From positions 1,644,330-1,708,329 of the forward strand of contig NZ_LFMD02000003.1 of assembly GCF_015776785.2 (NCBI RefSeq): DNA of 64,000 bases. Direction: 5' to 3'. Shown one piece after another: positions 24,160 to 32,780 of this stretch. The DNA is from Kitasatospora sp. SUK 42 (GTDB taxonomy: Bacteria; Actinomycetota; Actinomycetes; Streptomycetales; Streptomycetaceae). The stretch's first letter is position 1, and every line of letters begins with the position of its first letter. Both the position numbers and the translations under genes were made by a program. Below the pieces are notes generated by a model that saw nothing but the letters and a program-made list of their open reading frames with translations, was not told the origin of the DNA and did not search any database.

Positions 24160-25059
24160 TCATGCGGGCATCACCGCGGACAGCTCGCCCTCGCCGCCCT
24201 TGGCGGCCTTTCCCTTGGCCTGCTCGGCCTGGTCCTTCGCCGCCGGCTCGCCGGCGGCGCGGCCCTTGCCGTTGCCGCCCGCCGCGCGGCGCAGCTTGGC
24301 GGCCGCCGCCCGGACCGGGCCGGGGGCGCGGTCCAGCACCGACTCGCTGTGGTCCGGCTCCTCGCCGGCCTTGCGCTGCTCGTGGAAGGCCAGGATCTGC
24401 AGCTCGATGGAGAGGTCCACCTTGCGCACGTCCACGCCGTCCGGGACGGTCAGCACGGTCGGGGCGAAGTTGAGGATGCTGGTGACACCGGCCTCGACCA
24501 GGCGGTCGCAGACCAGCTGGGCGGCGCCGGGCGGGGTGGTGATCACGCCGATGGAGACGTGCTGGCTCTCGACGATCGACTCCAGCTCGTCCATGTGCCG
24601 CACCGGAAGTCCGGCCGCGGTGGAACCGACCACGTTGGGATCGGCGTCCAACAGTGCGGCGACCCGGAAACCGCGGGAGGCGAAACCGCCGTAGTTGGCG
24701 AGCGCGTGGCCCAGGTTCCCGATGCCCACGATGACGACCGGCCAGTCCTGCGTCAGGCCGAGCTCGCGGGAGATCTGGTAGACGAGGTACTCGACGTCGT
24801 AGCCGACGCCGCGGGTGCCGTAGGAGCCGAGGTAGGAGAAGTCCTTGCGCAGCTTGGCCGAGTTCACGCCGGCCGCGGCGGCCAGCTCCTCGGAGGAGAC
24901 GGTCGGCACCGAGCGCTCGGAGAGCGCGGTGAGCGCGCGCAGGTAGAGGGGCAGCCGGGCGACGGTCGCCTCCGGGATGCCCCGGGCACGCGAGGGTCGG
25001 CGCGCGGCGCCCTGGTCGGGCGTCTGCGAACTGCTCTGTGGTGATCGGCCGATTGCCAC
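24160..25059 (-). CDS. rex: Redox-sensing transcriptional repressor Rex
   Basis: 299 residues from GTG 25059 with AGGAG upstream. Rex senses the NADH/NAD+ ratio and represses respiratory and haem genes when NADH is low. N-terminal winged helix (about 25-95, SSEELAAAAGVNSAKLRKDFSYLG), Rossmann domain with VIVGIGNLGHALANY, and a domain-swapping C-terminal helix. About 60 extra C-terminal residues, rich in Ala, Lys, Gly and Glu, exceed the usual Rex length. A Rex operator is centred about 55 bases upstream, so it autoregulates rex-hemACD, as reported in Streptomyces coelicolor. Confidence 0.96.
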   Translation of the reverse strand: MAIGRSPQSSSQTPDQGAARRPSRARGIPEATVARLPLYLRALTALSERSVPTVSSEELAAAAGVNSAKLRKDFSYLGSYGTRGVGYDVEYLVYQISRELGLTQDWPVVIVGIGNLGHALANYGGFASRGFRVAALLDADPNVVGSTAAGLPVRHMDELESIVESQHVSIGVITTPPGAAQLVCDRLVEAGVTSILNFAPTVLTVPDGVDVRKVDLSIELQILAFHEQRKAGEEPDHSESVLDRAPGPVRAAAAKLRRAAGGNGKGRAAGEPAAKDQAEQAKGKAAKGGEGELSAVMPA

Positions 25060-25105
25060 GGTGCTCCTGTGGGTGAAGCTGGGCTTTGGCAGCCAGGCTA
25101 AGCGT

Positions 25106-25123
25106 TTGTGAACGTGTGCACAA
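25106..25123. promoter_or_regulatory. Rex operator (ROP)
   Basis: TTGTGAACGTGTGCACAA: an 18-bp inverted repeat, each half beginning TTGTG, 47 bases upstream of the rex GTG. It fits the Rex consensus TTGTGAA-N4-TTCACAA except in the inner right half. Confidence 0.85.
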
Positions 25124-25160
25124 AGATGGTGTCCGTTTTGTCCCCGCACAGTGATGCGCA

Positions 25161-25925
25161 TCACGCCATTGACCCCATAGCACCGGCATGGGTCTGGACC
25201 ACCTCCGGGGCCTGGGGGCCGGGCAGCCAGGGGCCGTACGGCGCCTCCCGGCGCCGCAGCGGAACGGCCGCCCCGGACGGGCGGGAACGGGCCCGGCCCA
25301 GCCGCGGCCAGGGCACCCGGGCGGCCTCGCGCAGCGGGGCGGCCCAGTCGTCCCGCGGGCAGGACGGGGCGCCCAGGCAGTACCGCAGCAGCTCGGCCGT
25401 CACCCGGGCGTCGCCCAGCGCGGTGTGCGCCGGGTACCAGCCCAGGCCGGCCGCCTCCACGCAGGCCGCCAGGCCGTGGCTGCGGGCCTCCGGCAGGTGG
25501 GCGCGGGCCAGCCGCATCGTGCACAGCAGCGGGACGGGCGGCAGCGGCACCCCGATCCGGGCGAACTCGCGACCCAGGAAGGCGTGGTCGCAGCTGACGT
25601 GATGACCGACCAGCACCCGGCCGGCCAGCAGCTCCAGCAGCCGGGGGGCGATCTCCCGGAAGCGCGGGGCGCCCTCGACGTCGGCCTGGTGTATCCGGTG
25701 CACGTGGGTCGGGCCGACCGGGCCCAGCGGGTCCAGCAGGGTGGCGAACTCCCCCTCGGGGCGCAACCGGGCGTCCAGCAGCACCACCGCGACCTCGACC
25801 ACCCGGTGCCGCCACGGACTGCGGCCGGTCGCCTCCACGTCCACCACGGCGAAGCCCGTGGGGCCCGTGGAGCCCGTGGCACCCTCCGGGGCTGTGGGCG
25901 TCCCAGGGGTCGGGCCGGGAAGCAT
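25161..25925 (-). CDS. DEDDh 3'-5' exonuclease (DnaQ-like)
   Basis: 254 residues from ATG 25925 with GAGGAG eight bases upstream. Exonuclease motifs in order: VVDVEATG (ExoI, D and E), GHHVSCDHAFLGRE (ExoII Asp), HTALGDARVTAELL (ExoIII His and Asp). This is the DnaQ/polymerase III epsilon-type nuclease fold. No helicase or BRCT domain; the last 50 residues are Pro/Arg-rich. Likely a stand-alone DNA repair or proofreading nuclease. Confidence 0.88.
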   Translation of the reverse strand: MLPGPTPGTPTAPEGATGSTGPTGFAVVDVEATGRSPWRHRVVEVAVVLLDARLRPEGEFATLLDPLGPVGPTHVHRIHQADVEGAPRFREIAPRLLELLAGRVLVGHHVSCDHAFLGREFARIGVPLPPVPLLCTMRLARAHLPEARSHGLAACVEAAGLGWYPAHTALGDARVTAELLRYCLGAPSCPRDDWAAPLREAARVPWPRLGRARSRPSGAAVPLRRREAPYGPWLPGPQAPEVVQTHAGAMGSMA

Positions 25926-26040
25926 GGCGGCACTCCTCGCGTGCTCAGCCCCCCACGGGCGCAAACGCGTTCGATCGTAAGCCGACCATGCCGCCCCGCC
26001 CCAAGCCGGAACGGAGTGTCTTTGGCAACGATTCGGCGAA

Positions 26041-26066
26041 CCGCCCCCGCCGAGTGGCGGGGGCGG
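26041..26066. terminator. Terminator after glutaredoxin-like gene
   Basis: CCGCCCCCGCC-GAGT-GGCGGGGGCGG, a perfect 11-bp stem downstream of the minus-strand glutaredoxin-like gene. Confidence 0.75.
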
Positions 26067-26132
26067 TGGTATACGGACGGACGGGCGGTCAGGCCCCGCC
26101 CGGGCGCTGCCCCCGCGCTGCCCGGGCGCCCC

Positions 26133-26408
26133 TCAGCCGCCGAGCGCGGTGCGCAGGCGGCGCTCGTCGACCCGCCAGAAGTCGTGCTGGCGGCCGTCGA
26201 TCAGGGTGACCGGAATCTGCTCCCAGTAGCGGCGGTACAGCTCCTCGTCCTGGGTGATGTCCTTCTCCTCGAAGGCCGCGCCCAGCTCGCCCGCCACCCG
26301 GACGATCACCTCCCGGGCCTCGTCGCACAGGTGGCAGCCGGGCTTGCCGAGCAGGGTCACGGTACGGTCCGCGGGCTTGGGGCTCTTACGTCGCAGCAGA
26401 GGGCTCAC
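26133..26408 (-). CDS. Glutaredoxin-like (DUF836) protein
   Basis: About 91 residues from GTG 26408; a GTG at 26468 would add 20 residues. Redox motif KPGCHLCDEA near the start, cis-Pro region QIPVTLIDG, and a short C-terminal helix, the compact glutaredoxin-like fold common in actinobacteria. Probable thiol-disulfide role; partner unknown. Divergent from the HAD hydrolase gene. Confidence 0.85.
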   Translation of the reverse strand: MSPLLRRKSPKPADRTVTLLGKPGCHLCDEAREVIVRVAGELGAAFEEKDITQDEELYRRYWEQIPVTLIDGRQHDFWRVDERRLRTALGG

Positions 26409-26503
26409 CAGCCCATTGTGGCGCCCGGGCGCGGGGAACCGTTCACCGCGCGGGCACGGCTCCGTCACGGCCGCTCCGTACCCGGCTGGCTATGCTCGAT
26501 GCC

Positions 26504-27490
26504 ATGGCCGTGCTCCGAAGGCTCCTTCAGGCGAGACGCTCCACCACCGAGGGGAGCGCCCTGGCGGGCGAGGCCGCGGCCGAGGCGGCCGAGGCCGCGC
26601 TGCGCGCCGAGCCGTGGCCCGGCGCCCCGGCGGACGGCCAGGCCGCGGACACCCCGACCAAGCCCGGGAAGGCCCCCAAGGCCCCGGCCGGGAACCACAC
26701 CCCCGACCCGGACGACCCCCGCGCCGCCGCCTTCTTCGACTGCGACAACACCATCCTGCGCGGCGCCGCGATCTTCTACCTCGGCGTCGGCCTCTACCGC
26801 CACGGCTTCCTCACCCGCCGAGACATCGCCCGCTTCGCCTGGCAGCAGGCCTGGTTCCGGCTCCACGGCGCCGAGGACCCGGACCACATCTCGGACGCCC
26901 AGCACACCGCGCTCGGCATCGTCGCCGGGAAGCCCACCGCCGACCTGGAGGCGATCTGCGAGGAGGTCTTCGAGCAGGTCGTCGCTGACAAGATCTGGCC
27001 CGGCACCCGCGCCCTGGTCCAGATGCACCTGGACGCCGGGCAGCGGGTCTGGCTGGTCACCGCCGCCCCGCTGGAGGTCGCCCGGATCATCGCCCGGCGG
27101 CTCGGCATGACCGGCGCGCTCGGCACCGTCGCCGAGGCCCGGGACGGCCTGTACACCGGCCGGCTGGTCGGCGAGCTGCTGCACGGCCCGGCCAAGGCGG
27201 CCGCGGTGCGGGCACTGGCCCGGCGCGAGCGGCTGGACCTCGACCGCTGCGCCGCGTACAGCGACTCGGCCAACGACATCCCGATGCTCTCGCTGGTCGG
27301 CCACCCGTACGTGGTGAACCCGGACGGCGCGCTGCGGCGGCACGCCCGGGCGCAGGGCTGGCGGGTGCGGGACTTCCGGACCGGGCGCAAGGCGGCCCGG
27401 GTGGGGCTGCCGGCGGCGGCCGCGGTCGGGGTGCTGGCGGGGGCGGCGGCCGCCGGGGTGGCGCTGCGGCGCCGTCACCGCGACGGCTGA
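26504..27490 (+). CDS. HAD-IB family phosphatase (SerB-like)
   Basis: 328 residues from ATG 26504. A -10-like TATGCT (26491-26496) ends seven bases before it, indicating a leaderless transcript. HAD motif I is FFDCDNTIL (two catalytic Asp), motif II LVTAAP, motif IV AYSDSANDIPML. About 75 N-terminal residues are Ala/Glu/Pro-rich and probably disordered. A hydrophobic segment near the C-terminus (LPAAAAVGVLAGAAAAGVAL) followed by RRRHR suggests membrane attachment. TIGR01490-type HAD-IB hydrolases dephosphorylate small molecules; the substrate is not evident. Confidence 0.88.
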   Translation: MAVLRRLLQARRSTTEGSALAGEAAAEAAEAALRAEPWPGAPADGQAADTPTKPGKAPKAPAGNHTPDPDDPRAAAFFDCDNTILRGAAIFYLGVGLYRHGFLTRRDIARFAWQQAWFRLHGAEDPDHISDAQHTALGIVAGKPTADLEAICEEVFEQVVADKIWPGTRALVQMHLDAGQRVWLVTAAPLEVARIIARRLGMTGALGTVAEARDGLYTGRLVGELLHGPAKAAAVRALARRERLDLDRCAAYSDSANDIPMLSLVGHPYVVNPDGALRRHARAQGWRVRDFRTGRKAARVGLPAAAAVGVLAGAAAAGVALRRRHRDG

Positions 27491-27498
27491 ACCGGCGG

Positions 27499-27520
27499 CG
27501 TCCGGACGACACTCCGGACG
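27499..27520. terminator. Terminator after HAD hydrolase gene
   Basis: CGTCCGGA-CGACAC-TCCGGACG, a perfect 8-bp stem starting nine bases past the stop, with weaker outer pairing (CCGGCG/CGCCGG). Confidence 0.65.
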
Positions 27521-27747
27521 GCCGTCGCCGGGGCCGTTCCCAGCACTCCCACGGGCGGGTGAGCGGACGTCAACCAGGCCCCTGACCTGCCCCCTCGTAC
27601 GGGCGAACTCCCCTCCCCCGCCCGGTGGTCGGCACGCGATGCGCGAACCTGCCACGCGGTGACCGGTTCTGATCGTTCGTCAGACCGGGAAAGTCGGGGG
27701 TTGCCGGGCCCCAGAGCCGGGAAACCGCCCGCGAAACCCCCGAATTG

Positions 27748-27762
27748 GTCACCCTGAGCACT
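27748..27762. promoter_or_regulatory. Candidate BldD box upstream of bldN
   Basis: GTCACCCTGAGCACT against the BldD consensus NTNACNC(A/T)GNGTNAN: the left half and centre match fully, with two mismatches on the right. bldN is a known direct BldD target in Streptomyces, which supports the reading. It lies about 240 bases upstream of the start. Confidence 0.4.
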
Positions 27763-27996
27763 TGAATGGTCACGTTGAGCCGGATGAACGCCGACACCTC
27801 CGGTCATTGTCGGCCGAATATGCGCAGCAAATGGATCCCAAACGACCACTTCGACCACACGGTGTAGCTGTCATTGCACAAAGCGTTATTCTCTCCTGGA
27901 TGCACGTCACCCACGTGTCCGTCCGAACGGACGCCGGGGGCGTGCTCTCCGCGCAGGCGGAGGTGATCCGTCCACAGTTCTGCCTCTGGGAGTCCC

Positions 27997-28875
27997 GTGT
28001 ACCCACCCGTCCGGAACGACGCGCCTGCACCCTCCCGCCCGTCGTCCGCGCCCCTGCGCCCCCGCACCGGCCTCCGCGGCCGGCCGACCGTCGAGCGGCA
28101 GATCTCCACCGGCCTGGACCTGCTGCGCAGCCTGCTCCGCAGTCAGCTCGCCGCCTCCCCCCAACTCGTGCCCGCCGGTGCGTCGTTCGGCCACCAGCAC
28201 GGCCCTGGCCTGGCACTGCGCACCACCGCCGCCGGTTCGGCCGGCACCGGTTCACGCGGCCGCACCGGCACCTCCGGCATCGGCCGCAGTCGCACCCGCA
28301 CCGCGCCCAGCCCCGGCTACGAGACCGAGCACAACCCGATCATGGAGCTGGTCGAACGGGCGCAGGCCGGCGAGAGCGAGGCCTTCGGCCGGCTCTACGA
28401 CCACTACGCGGACACCGTCTACCGCTACATCTACTACCGGGTCGGCAGCCGGGCCACCGCCGAGGACCTCACCAGTGAGACGTTTCTGCGCGCGCTGCGC
28501 CGGATCGGCACCTTCACCTGGCAGGGACGGGACTTCGGCGCCTGGCTGGTCACCATCGCCCGCAACCTGGTCGCCGACCACTTCAAGTCCAGCCGGTTCC
28601 GGCTGGAGGTCACCACCGGCGAGATGCTCGACTCCAACGAGTGTGAGCGCAGCCCGGAGGAGTCGGTGCTGGAGTCGCTCTCCAACGCCGCCCTGCTGGA
28701 CGCGGTGCGCCGGCTCAACCCGCAGCAGCAGGAGTGCGTGACGCTGCGCTTCCTACAGGGGCTCTCGGTGGCCGAGACCGCCCGGATCATGGGCAAGAAC
28801 GAAGGCGCGATCAAGACCCTCCAGTACCGCGCCGTCCGCACCCTGGCCAGGCTCCTCCCGCCCGACGCGCGGTGA
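27997..28875 (+). CDS. bldN: RNA polymerase ECF sigma factor BldN
   Basis: 292 residues from GTG 27997 (GGGAG upstream), beginning MYPPV as in known BldN. BldN is made as a pro-protein whose long N-terminus is removed; here the extension is about 115 residues, Arg/Ser/Gly-rich. Sigma region 2 spans about 120-190 (MELVERAQAGESEAFGRLYD, YRYIYYRVGS, EDLTSETFLRALRRI) and region 4 about 235-288 (LNPQQQECVTLRFLQGLSV, GKNEGAIKTLQYRAVRTLAR). The sigma part is nearly identical to streptomycete BldN. It controls aerial hypha surface genes (chaplins, rodlins). Followed by its anti-sigma gene. Confidence 0.95.
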   Translation: MYPPVRNDAPAPSRPSSAPLRPRTGLRGRPTVERQISTGLDLLRSLLRSQLAASPQLVPAGASFGHQHGPGLALRTTAAGSAGTGSRGRTGTSGIGRSRTRTAPSPGYETEHNPIMELVERAQAGESEAFGRLYDHYADTVYRYIYYRVGSRATAEDLTSETFLRALRRIGTFTWQGRDFGAWLVTIARNLVADHFKSSRFRLEVTTGEMLDSNECERSPEESVLESLSNAALLDAVRRLNPQQQECVTLRFLQGLSVAETARIMGKNEGAIKTLQYRAVRTLARLLPPDAR

Positions 28876-28974
28876 GGCGGCGGTGACCGGCGGGGGGAGG
28901 GTCCCGGGCCGACCGTCACCGCGGGGACCCGGTCGACACGTCCGGGTGAACGGTCGGTCCGATGATCAGCCGCG

Positions 28975-29003
28975 CGTAACCGACCGCCCGCACCACTCGT
29001 TGG
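28975..29003 (+). promoter_or_regulatory. Candidate sigma-BldN promoter of rsbN
   Basis: CGTAAC (28975-28980), 17 bases, CGTTGG (28998-29003): perfect -35 and 5 of 6 at -10. It lies about 134 bases before the rsbN GTG. It agrees with reported BldN-dependent transcription of rsbN and implies negative feedback. Confidence 0.7.
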
Positions 29004-29136
29004 CCAGCGTGCAAGCCTCCACCAGGCGTACGGTCAAGCCGATTTGCGACCTATCACCCGATGGAGTGGCTTTGGCCCGCCGAGGCAACCGTCCGGCAGG
29101 TCGGGGTGTCGACAACGACGAAGGGAGGTGTGGCCC

Positions 29137-30447
29137 GTGACGGCAAACGTGCTTGAGCACCGACGGGCGAAGGCCTTCGCCGAGGCGCTGGAGGCCCACC
29201 AGGCGGAACAACTCCGCGCGGCCAACGCCGACTCGGCCAACACCGCTGCCACCGAAGCCGGTTCGGCCGCGATGGCCGAACTGGTCGGCCTGGCCGACGC
29301 ACTGGGGGCACTGCCCGGACCGGCGCTGGCCCAGGAGGCCCGTACGGTCCAACGCGCCCAGCTGATGGCCGCGTTCGAGCAGGCCTTCGCCGGCGGGCCG
29401 GGCGCCGCGGTGCCCCGCCAGCGCCGGCACCGGGCGATCCGGACGGCGCCGCGCGGCCGGTGGAGCCGGCGCTTCGCGATCGGCGGGCTCGTCGCCGGGC
29501 TCGCCGTCGGCAGCCTGGCCGGGGCCGCCGCCGCCAGCGGCAACGCCCTCCCCGGGGACGCGCTGTACGGCATGAAGCGCGGCCTCGAAGGGCTGCGGCT
29601 CGACCTCGCGGACTCCGACTCGGAACGCGGCGAGCTCCTGCTCGACAACGCCGCCACCCGGCTCGGCGAGGCCAACGCCCTGGTCGGCCACGACGGGCAG
29701 GTCGGTGCGCTCAGCCCGGCCACCGTCGAGCGGGTCCGCCGCGCACTGGGCGACATGCACGCCGACGCCCTCAAGGGCCGCGAGCTGCTGCGCTCGGTCT
29801 ACCGCAGCAACGGCTCGCTCGACCCGATGCGCGCGCTGGCCGGCTTCGCCCACGACGAGGACGGCCGCTGGAGCTCGCTCCAGGGGCGGCTGCCGGTCCA
29901 ACTGACCGAGCAGGCCAACCTGGTGAGCCGGCTCTTCGACGACATAAGCGAGGACGTCGCGCCCCTGCGTCTGGTCCAGCCGCCCGCCAAGAGCGGCGGC
30001 CCGACCGGCACCGGAGCGGGCGACGCCTCGACCTCCTCGACCGGCGGATCCCCGTCCGGCACCCCCGCCGGCGGCTCCGGCACCGCACCCGGCTCCGAGC
30101 AGTCCCGGGGCTCCACCGGGGCGAACGGCGGCCGACCCGGCGGCACCGAGCACTCCTCGGCCAACCCCGGCAGCGGCAGCACCGCCGGCGGCGGGGCCAA
30201 GGGCAACAGCCTGACGGACACCCTGCCCAGCGGCGCCCCGGACGCGGTCAACGGGCTGGTCGGCGACCTCACCAACGGGCTCACCGGCGCGGCCAAGCCC
30301 TCGCCGAGCGCCGACGCGGCCCCGCCGCAGGCCCCGCAGCCGCCGTCCGGAGCTCCCAGCCCGGCGGCCGACGCCCAGCCGGGCGTGGACGTGCCCCCGC
30401 TGATCCCGGGCCTGCTGCCCGGGCTGCGGATCCTCGGGGGCAGCTGA
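29137..30447 (+). CDS. rsbN: Anti-sigma factor RsbN (BldN antagonist)
   Basis: 436 residues from GTG 29137 with GGGAGG eight bases upstream. The N-terminal cytoplasmic part (about 1-105: EHRRAKAFAEALEAHQAEQL) should bind BldN. One membrane span at about 113-133 (FAIGGLVAGLAVGSLAGAAAA), then a DUF5667-type extracytoplasmic domain (about 135-240, ALPGDALYGMKRGLEGLRL) and a long Gly/Ser/Pro/Thr-rich tail. Its place directly after bldN and its topology match RsbN of Streptomyces. RsbN holds BldN at the membrane until aerial growth. Confidence 0.92.
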   Translation: MTANVLEHRRAKAFAEALEAHQAEQLRAANADSANTAATEAGSAAMAELVGLADALGALPGPALAQEARTVQRAQLMAAFEQAFAGGPGAAVPRQRRHRAIRTAPRGRWSRRFAIGGLVAGLAVGSLAGAAAASGNALPGDALYGMKRGLEGLRLDLADSDSERGELLLDNAATRLGEANALVGHDGQVGALSPATVERVRRALGDMHADALKGRELLRSVYRSNGSLDPMRALAGFAHDEDGRWSSLQGRLPVQLTEQANLVSRLFDDISEDVAPLRLVQPPAKSGGPTGTGAGDASTSSTGGSPSGTPAGGSGTAPGSEQSRGSTGANGGRPGGTEHSSANPGSGSTAGGGAKGNSLTDTLPSGAPDAVNGLVGDLTNGLTGAAKPSPSADAAPPQAPQPPSGAPSPAADAQPGVDVPPLIPGLLPGLRILGGS

Positions 30448-30458
30448 TCCGGAACCAC

Positions 30459-30497
30459 GAGGGCCCCGGTGGAGCAGTGCGCTCCACCGGGGCCCTC
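30459..30497. terminator. Bidirectional terminator after rsbN
   Basis: Perfect 17-bp stem GAGGGCCCCGGTGGAGC and its complement, loop AGTGC, between convergent rsbN and the acyltransferase gene. Confidence 0.9.
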
Positions 30498-30510
30498 GGG
30501 CGCGTCCGGA

Positions 30511-31518
30511 TCAGAAGAACACCGACCGCCGCTGCACCAGCAGGTGGTAGAGCGTGTGCTGGATGGTCTCGCGCACCTCGTCGGCGAGGTCGAAGACCAG
30601 CATCGGGTCGTCCGCCGCCTCCGCCGGGTAGCCGTCGGTGGCGATCGGCTCGCCGAAGCGGATCGTCCACTTGGTCGGCAGCGGCAGCATCCCCAGCGGC
30701 CCCAGCCAGGGGAAGGTCGGCGTGACCGGCACGTAGGGCAGGCCCAGCAGCCGGGCCAGCGTCTTCACGTTGCCGATCATCGGGTAGGTCTCCTCCGCCC
30801 CGACGATCGAGCACGGCACGATCGGCACCTTCGCCCGCAGCGCCGAGGCGACGAAGCCGCCGCGGCCGAAGCGCTGGAGCTTGTAGCGCTCGGAGAACGG
30901 CTTGCCGATGCCCTTGAAGCCCTCCGGCCAGACGCCCACGACCTCGCCCCGCTCCAGCAGCGCCTGGGCGTCCTCGTTGCAGGCCAGGGTGTGGCCGGAC
31001 TTGCGGGCCAGCTCGTTGACGCCCGGCAGCACGAAGACCAGGTCGGCGGCCAGCATCCGCAGGTGCCGGCGGTGCGGGTGGTGGTCGTGGACGACCACCT
31101 GGGTCATCAGCGCGTCCAGCGGGAGCGTCCCGGAGTGGTTGGCGACGATCAGCGCGCCGCCCTCGGCCGGGATGTGCTCGATCCCCTGGACGTCGATCCG
31201 GAAGTACTTCTCGGCCAGCGGGCGCAGCAGCGAGAGCACGACCTCCTCGGTGAGCTCCCGGTCGAAGCCGAACTCGTCCACCTCGTAGTCGCCGGTGAGC
31301 CGGCGGCGCAGGAAGGCCAGCCGCTCGGTGGCCCGGCCCTCCCAGCCCTTGCCGAACATCCGGGTGGCCGCCGGGCCGAGCTGCCCGGACAGCGCCCCGC
31401 CGACGGCCCCGGCGAGCCGGTCGGCCAGCCCCGGGCCGTCCGGCGAGTTCCAGCTGGGGGCGGACTCGATCGGGATGACCTTGGCCTCGCCCGGCACGTT
31501 CTCGGCGGCGGCACTCAT
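30511..31518 (-). CDS. Lysophospholipid acyltransferase family protein (PlsC-like)
   Basis: 335 residues. The acyltransferase motif NHSGTLPLD (H-x4-D) and the downstream VVGVWPEG motif identify the PlsC/LPLAT family, which transfers acyl groups to glycerophosphate-type acceptors. About 110 residues precede the first motif, longer than simple PlsC proteins. No strong membrane span; probably membrane-associated. It starts six bases after the SDR epimerase stop, so the two are co-transcribed. The acceptor is unknown. Confidence 0.88.
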   Translation of the reverse strand: MSAAAENVPGEAKVIPIESAPSWNSPDGPGLADRLAGAVGGALSGQLGPAATRMFGKGWEGRATERLAFLRRRLTGDYEVDEFGFDRELTEEVVLSLLRPLAEKYFRIDVQGIEHIPAEGGALIVANHSGTLPLDALMTQVVVHDHHPHRRHLRMLAADLVFVLPGVNELARKSGHTLACNEDAQALLERGEVVGVWPEGFKGIGKPFSERYKLQRFGRGGFVASALRAKVPIVPCSIVGAEETYPMIGNVKTLARLLGLPYVPVTPTFPWLGPLGMLPLPTKWTIRFGEPIATDGYPAEAADDPMLVFDLADEVRETIQHTLYHLLVQRRSVFF

Positions 31519-31524
31519 CGCGGT

Positions 31525-32631
31525 TCAGCTCCTCGGTCGGCGGGGGCGGTTCGGTACGGCGTCCGGTACGGCGGCGGGCCCGTCCGGGCCGAGCAGGGCG
31601 GACAGCCGGTCGGTGACGGCGGCCAGCCGCTCGGGCGGCAGCAGTCCGGGGCCCCGGGAGGCGGCGAAGTCGGCGAAGGCCTCCGGGGTGCTGAACGCCG
31701 GACGGTAGCCGAAGGTCTCGCGCAGCCGGGTGGTGTCCACGACCCGGCCGTGGGTGAGCAGCCGCAGCTGCTCCGGGGAGACGTCCACCAGCCGGGTCTG
31801 CCGGGCCAGCACCGCCATCCAGCTGACCGCGGGCAGCAGCACCGGCAGGGTGGGGCGGCCGAGCCGGCGGGCGCACTGGGAGAGCAGCAGCACGCCCTCC
31901 CCCGCGACGTTGAAGGTCCCGGTGTTGACGGTGCCCGGCAGGGGCTCGTCGGCGGCCCGGCAGAGGACCGCGACGGCGTCGTCCTCGTGCACGAACTGGA
32001 GCCGGGGGTCGTAGCCGAGCACGGTCGGCAGCACCGGTAGCGAGAAGTACTCGCCGAGCGGGGTGTCGGCACTGGGGCCGAGGATGTTGGCGAAGCGGAG
32101 CACCGTCACCGCGACGTCCGGGCGGCGCCGGGCGAAGCCGCGCACATAGCCCTCGACCTCCGCCGCGTCCTTGGCGAAGCCGCCGCCGGGCGGGTCCTTC
32201 GGCTGGATCCGCTCGCTGAAGACCGCCGGGTCGCGGGGTGCGGAGCCGTACACGCCGGTGGTGGACTTCACGACGAGCCGGCGCACCCCGGGCGCCTTCT
32301 GGCAGGCGCCGAGCAACTGCATGGTGCCGATGACGTTGGACTCCTTCACCGCGGAGCGGTTGGTGGAGCCCAGGCCGGTGGCGCTGACGCTGAGGTGGAC
32401 GACGGTGTCGACCTGGTACTCGGCGAGCACCCGGGAGAGCACCGGGCGGCGCAGGTCGAGCTGGTGGAAGGTGTACGGCGCGGCGGGGCCGTCCGGCTCC
32501 TCGACCGGCAGGCCGGGCGGCTGCACGTCCACTCCGACGACCCGGTCCACCCCCGGCCGGCGTCGGACCTCGGCGGCGAAGCGGGCACCGAGATGGCGTG
32601 CCACGCCGGTGACCAGCACGACGACACCCAC
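31525..32631 (-). CDS. NAD-dependent epimerase/dehydratase (extended SDR)
   Basis: 368 residues from GTG 32631 (GGGGTG seven bases upstream); ATG 32646 is a close alternative with poor spacing. The Rossmann motif is VLVTGVARHLGARFAAEV (TG-x3-x-x-G type). The catalytic Tyr of extended SDRs would sit in STTGVYGSAPRD. The substrate is unknown. Conserved pairing with the downstream acyltransferase suggests lipid or envelope metabolism (inference). Confidence 0.85.
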   Translation of the reverse strand: MGVVVLVTGVARHLGARFAAEVRRRPGVDRVVGVDVQPPGLPVEEPDGPAAPYTFHQLDLRRPVLSRVLAEYQVDTVVHLSVSATGLGSTNRSAVKESNVIGTMQLLGACQKAPGVRRLVVKSTTGVYGSAPRDPAVFSERIQPKDPPGGGFAKDAAEVEGYVRGFARRRPDVAVTVLRFANILGPSADTPLGEYFSLPVLPTVLGYDPRLQFVHEDDAVAVLCRAADEPLPGTVNTGTFNVAGEGVLLLSQCARRLGRPTLPVLLPAVSWMAVLARQTRLVDVSPEQLRLLTHGRVVDTTRLRETFGYRPAFSTPEAFADFAASRGPGLLPPERLAAVTDRLSALLGPDGPAAVPDAVPNRPRRPRS

Positions 32632-32706
32632 GGTGCTGCACCCCATTCCCTCGACCGAGCGGCCTGCGTGCACCGTACCGCGCCGCCCCACCGGGCCGTG
32701 AAACGA

Positions 32707-32745
32707 CACCGCCCGCCCGGGCCACAGGGGCCGGGGCGGGCGGTG
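32707..32745. terminator. Terminator after the bS22-like gene
   Basis: CACCGCCCGCCC and its complement GGGCGGGCGGTG (12 bp) with an inner GGCC/GGCC stem, 36 bases beyond the stop of the small basic gene on the minus strand. Confidence 0.7.
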
Positions 32746-32780
32746 GAAGCGCTGGGCGCGCTGGGCGCGGCCGGGGGCGC

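Larger units (their letters stand above)
27491..27996. other. Upstream region of bldN
   Basis: 506 bases. A hairpin (CGTCCGGA/TCCGGACG, 27499-27520) terminates the HAD gene. Sequence from about 27740 to 27905 is markedly AT-richer, as expected for a regulated promoter, and holds a BldD-like site at 27748-27762 and a perfect inverted repeat CGTCCG-AA-CGGACG at 27920-27933. No gene was seen. Confidence 0.6.
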
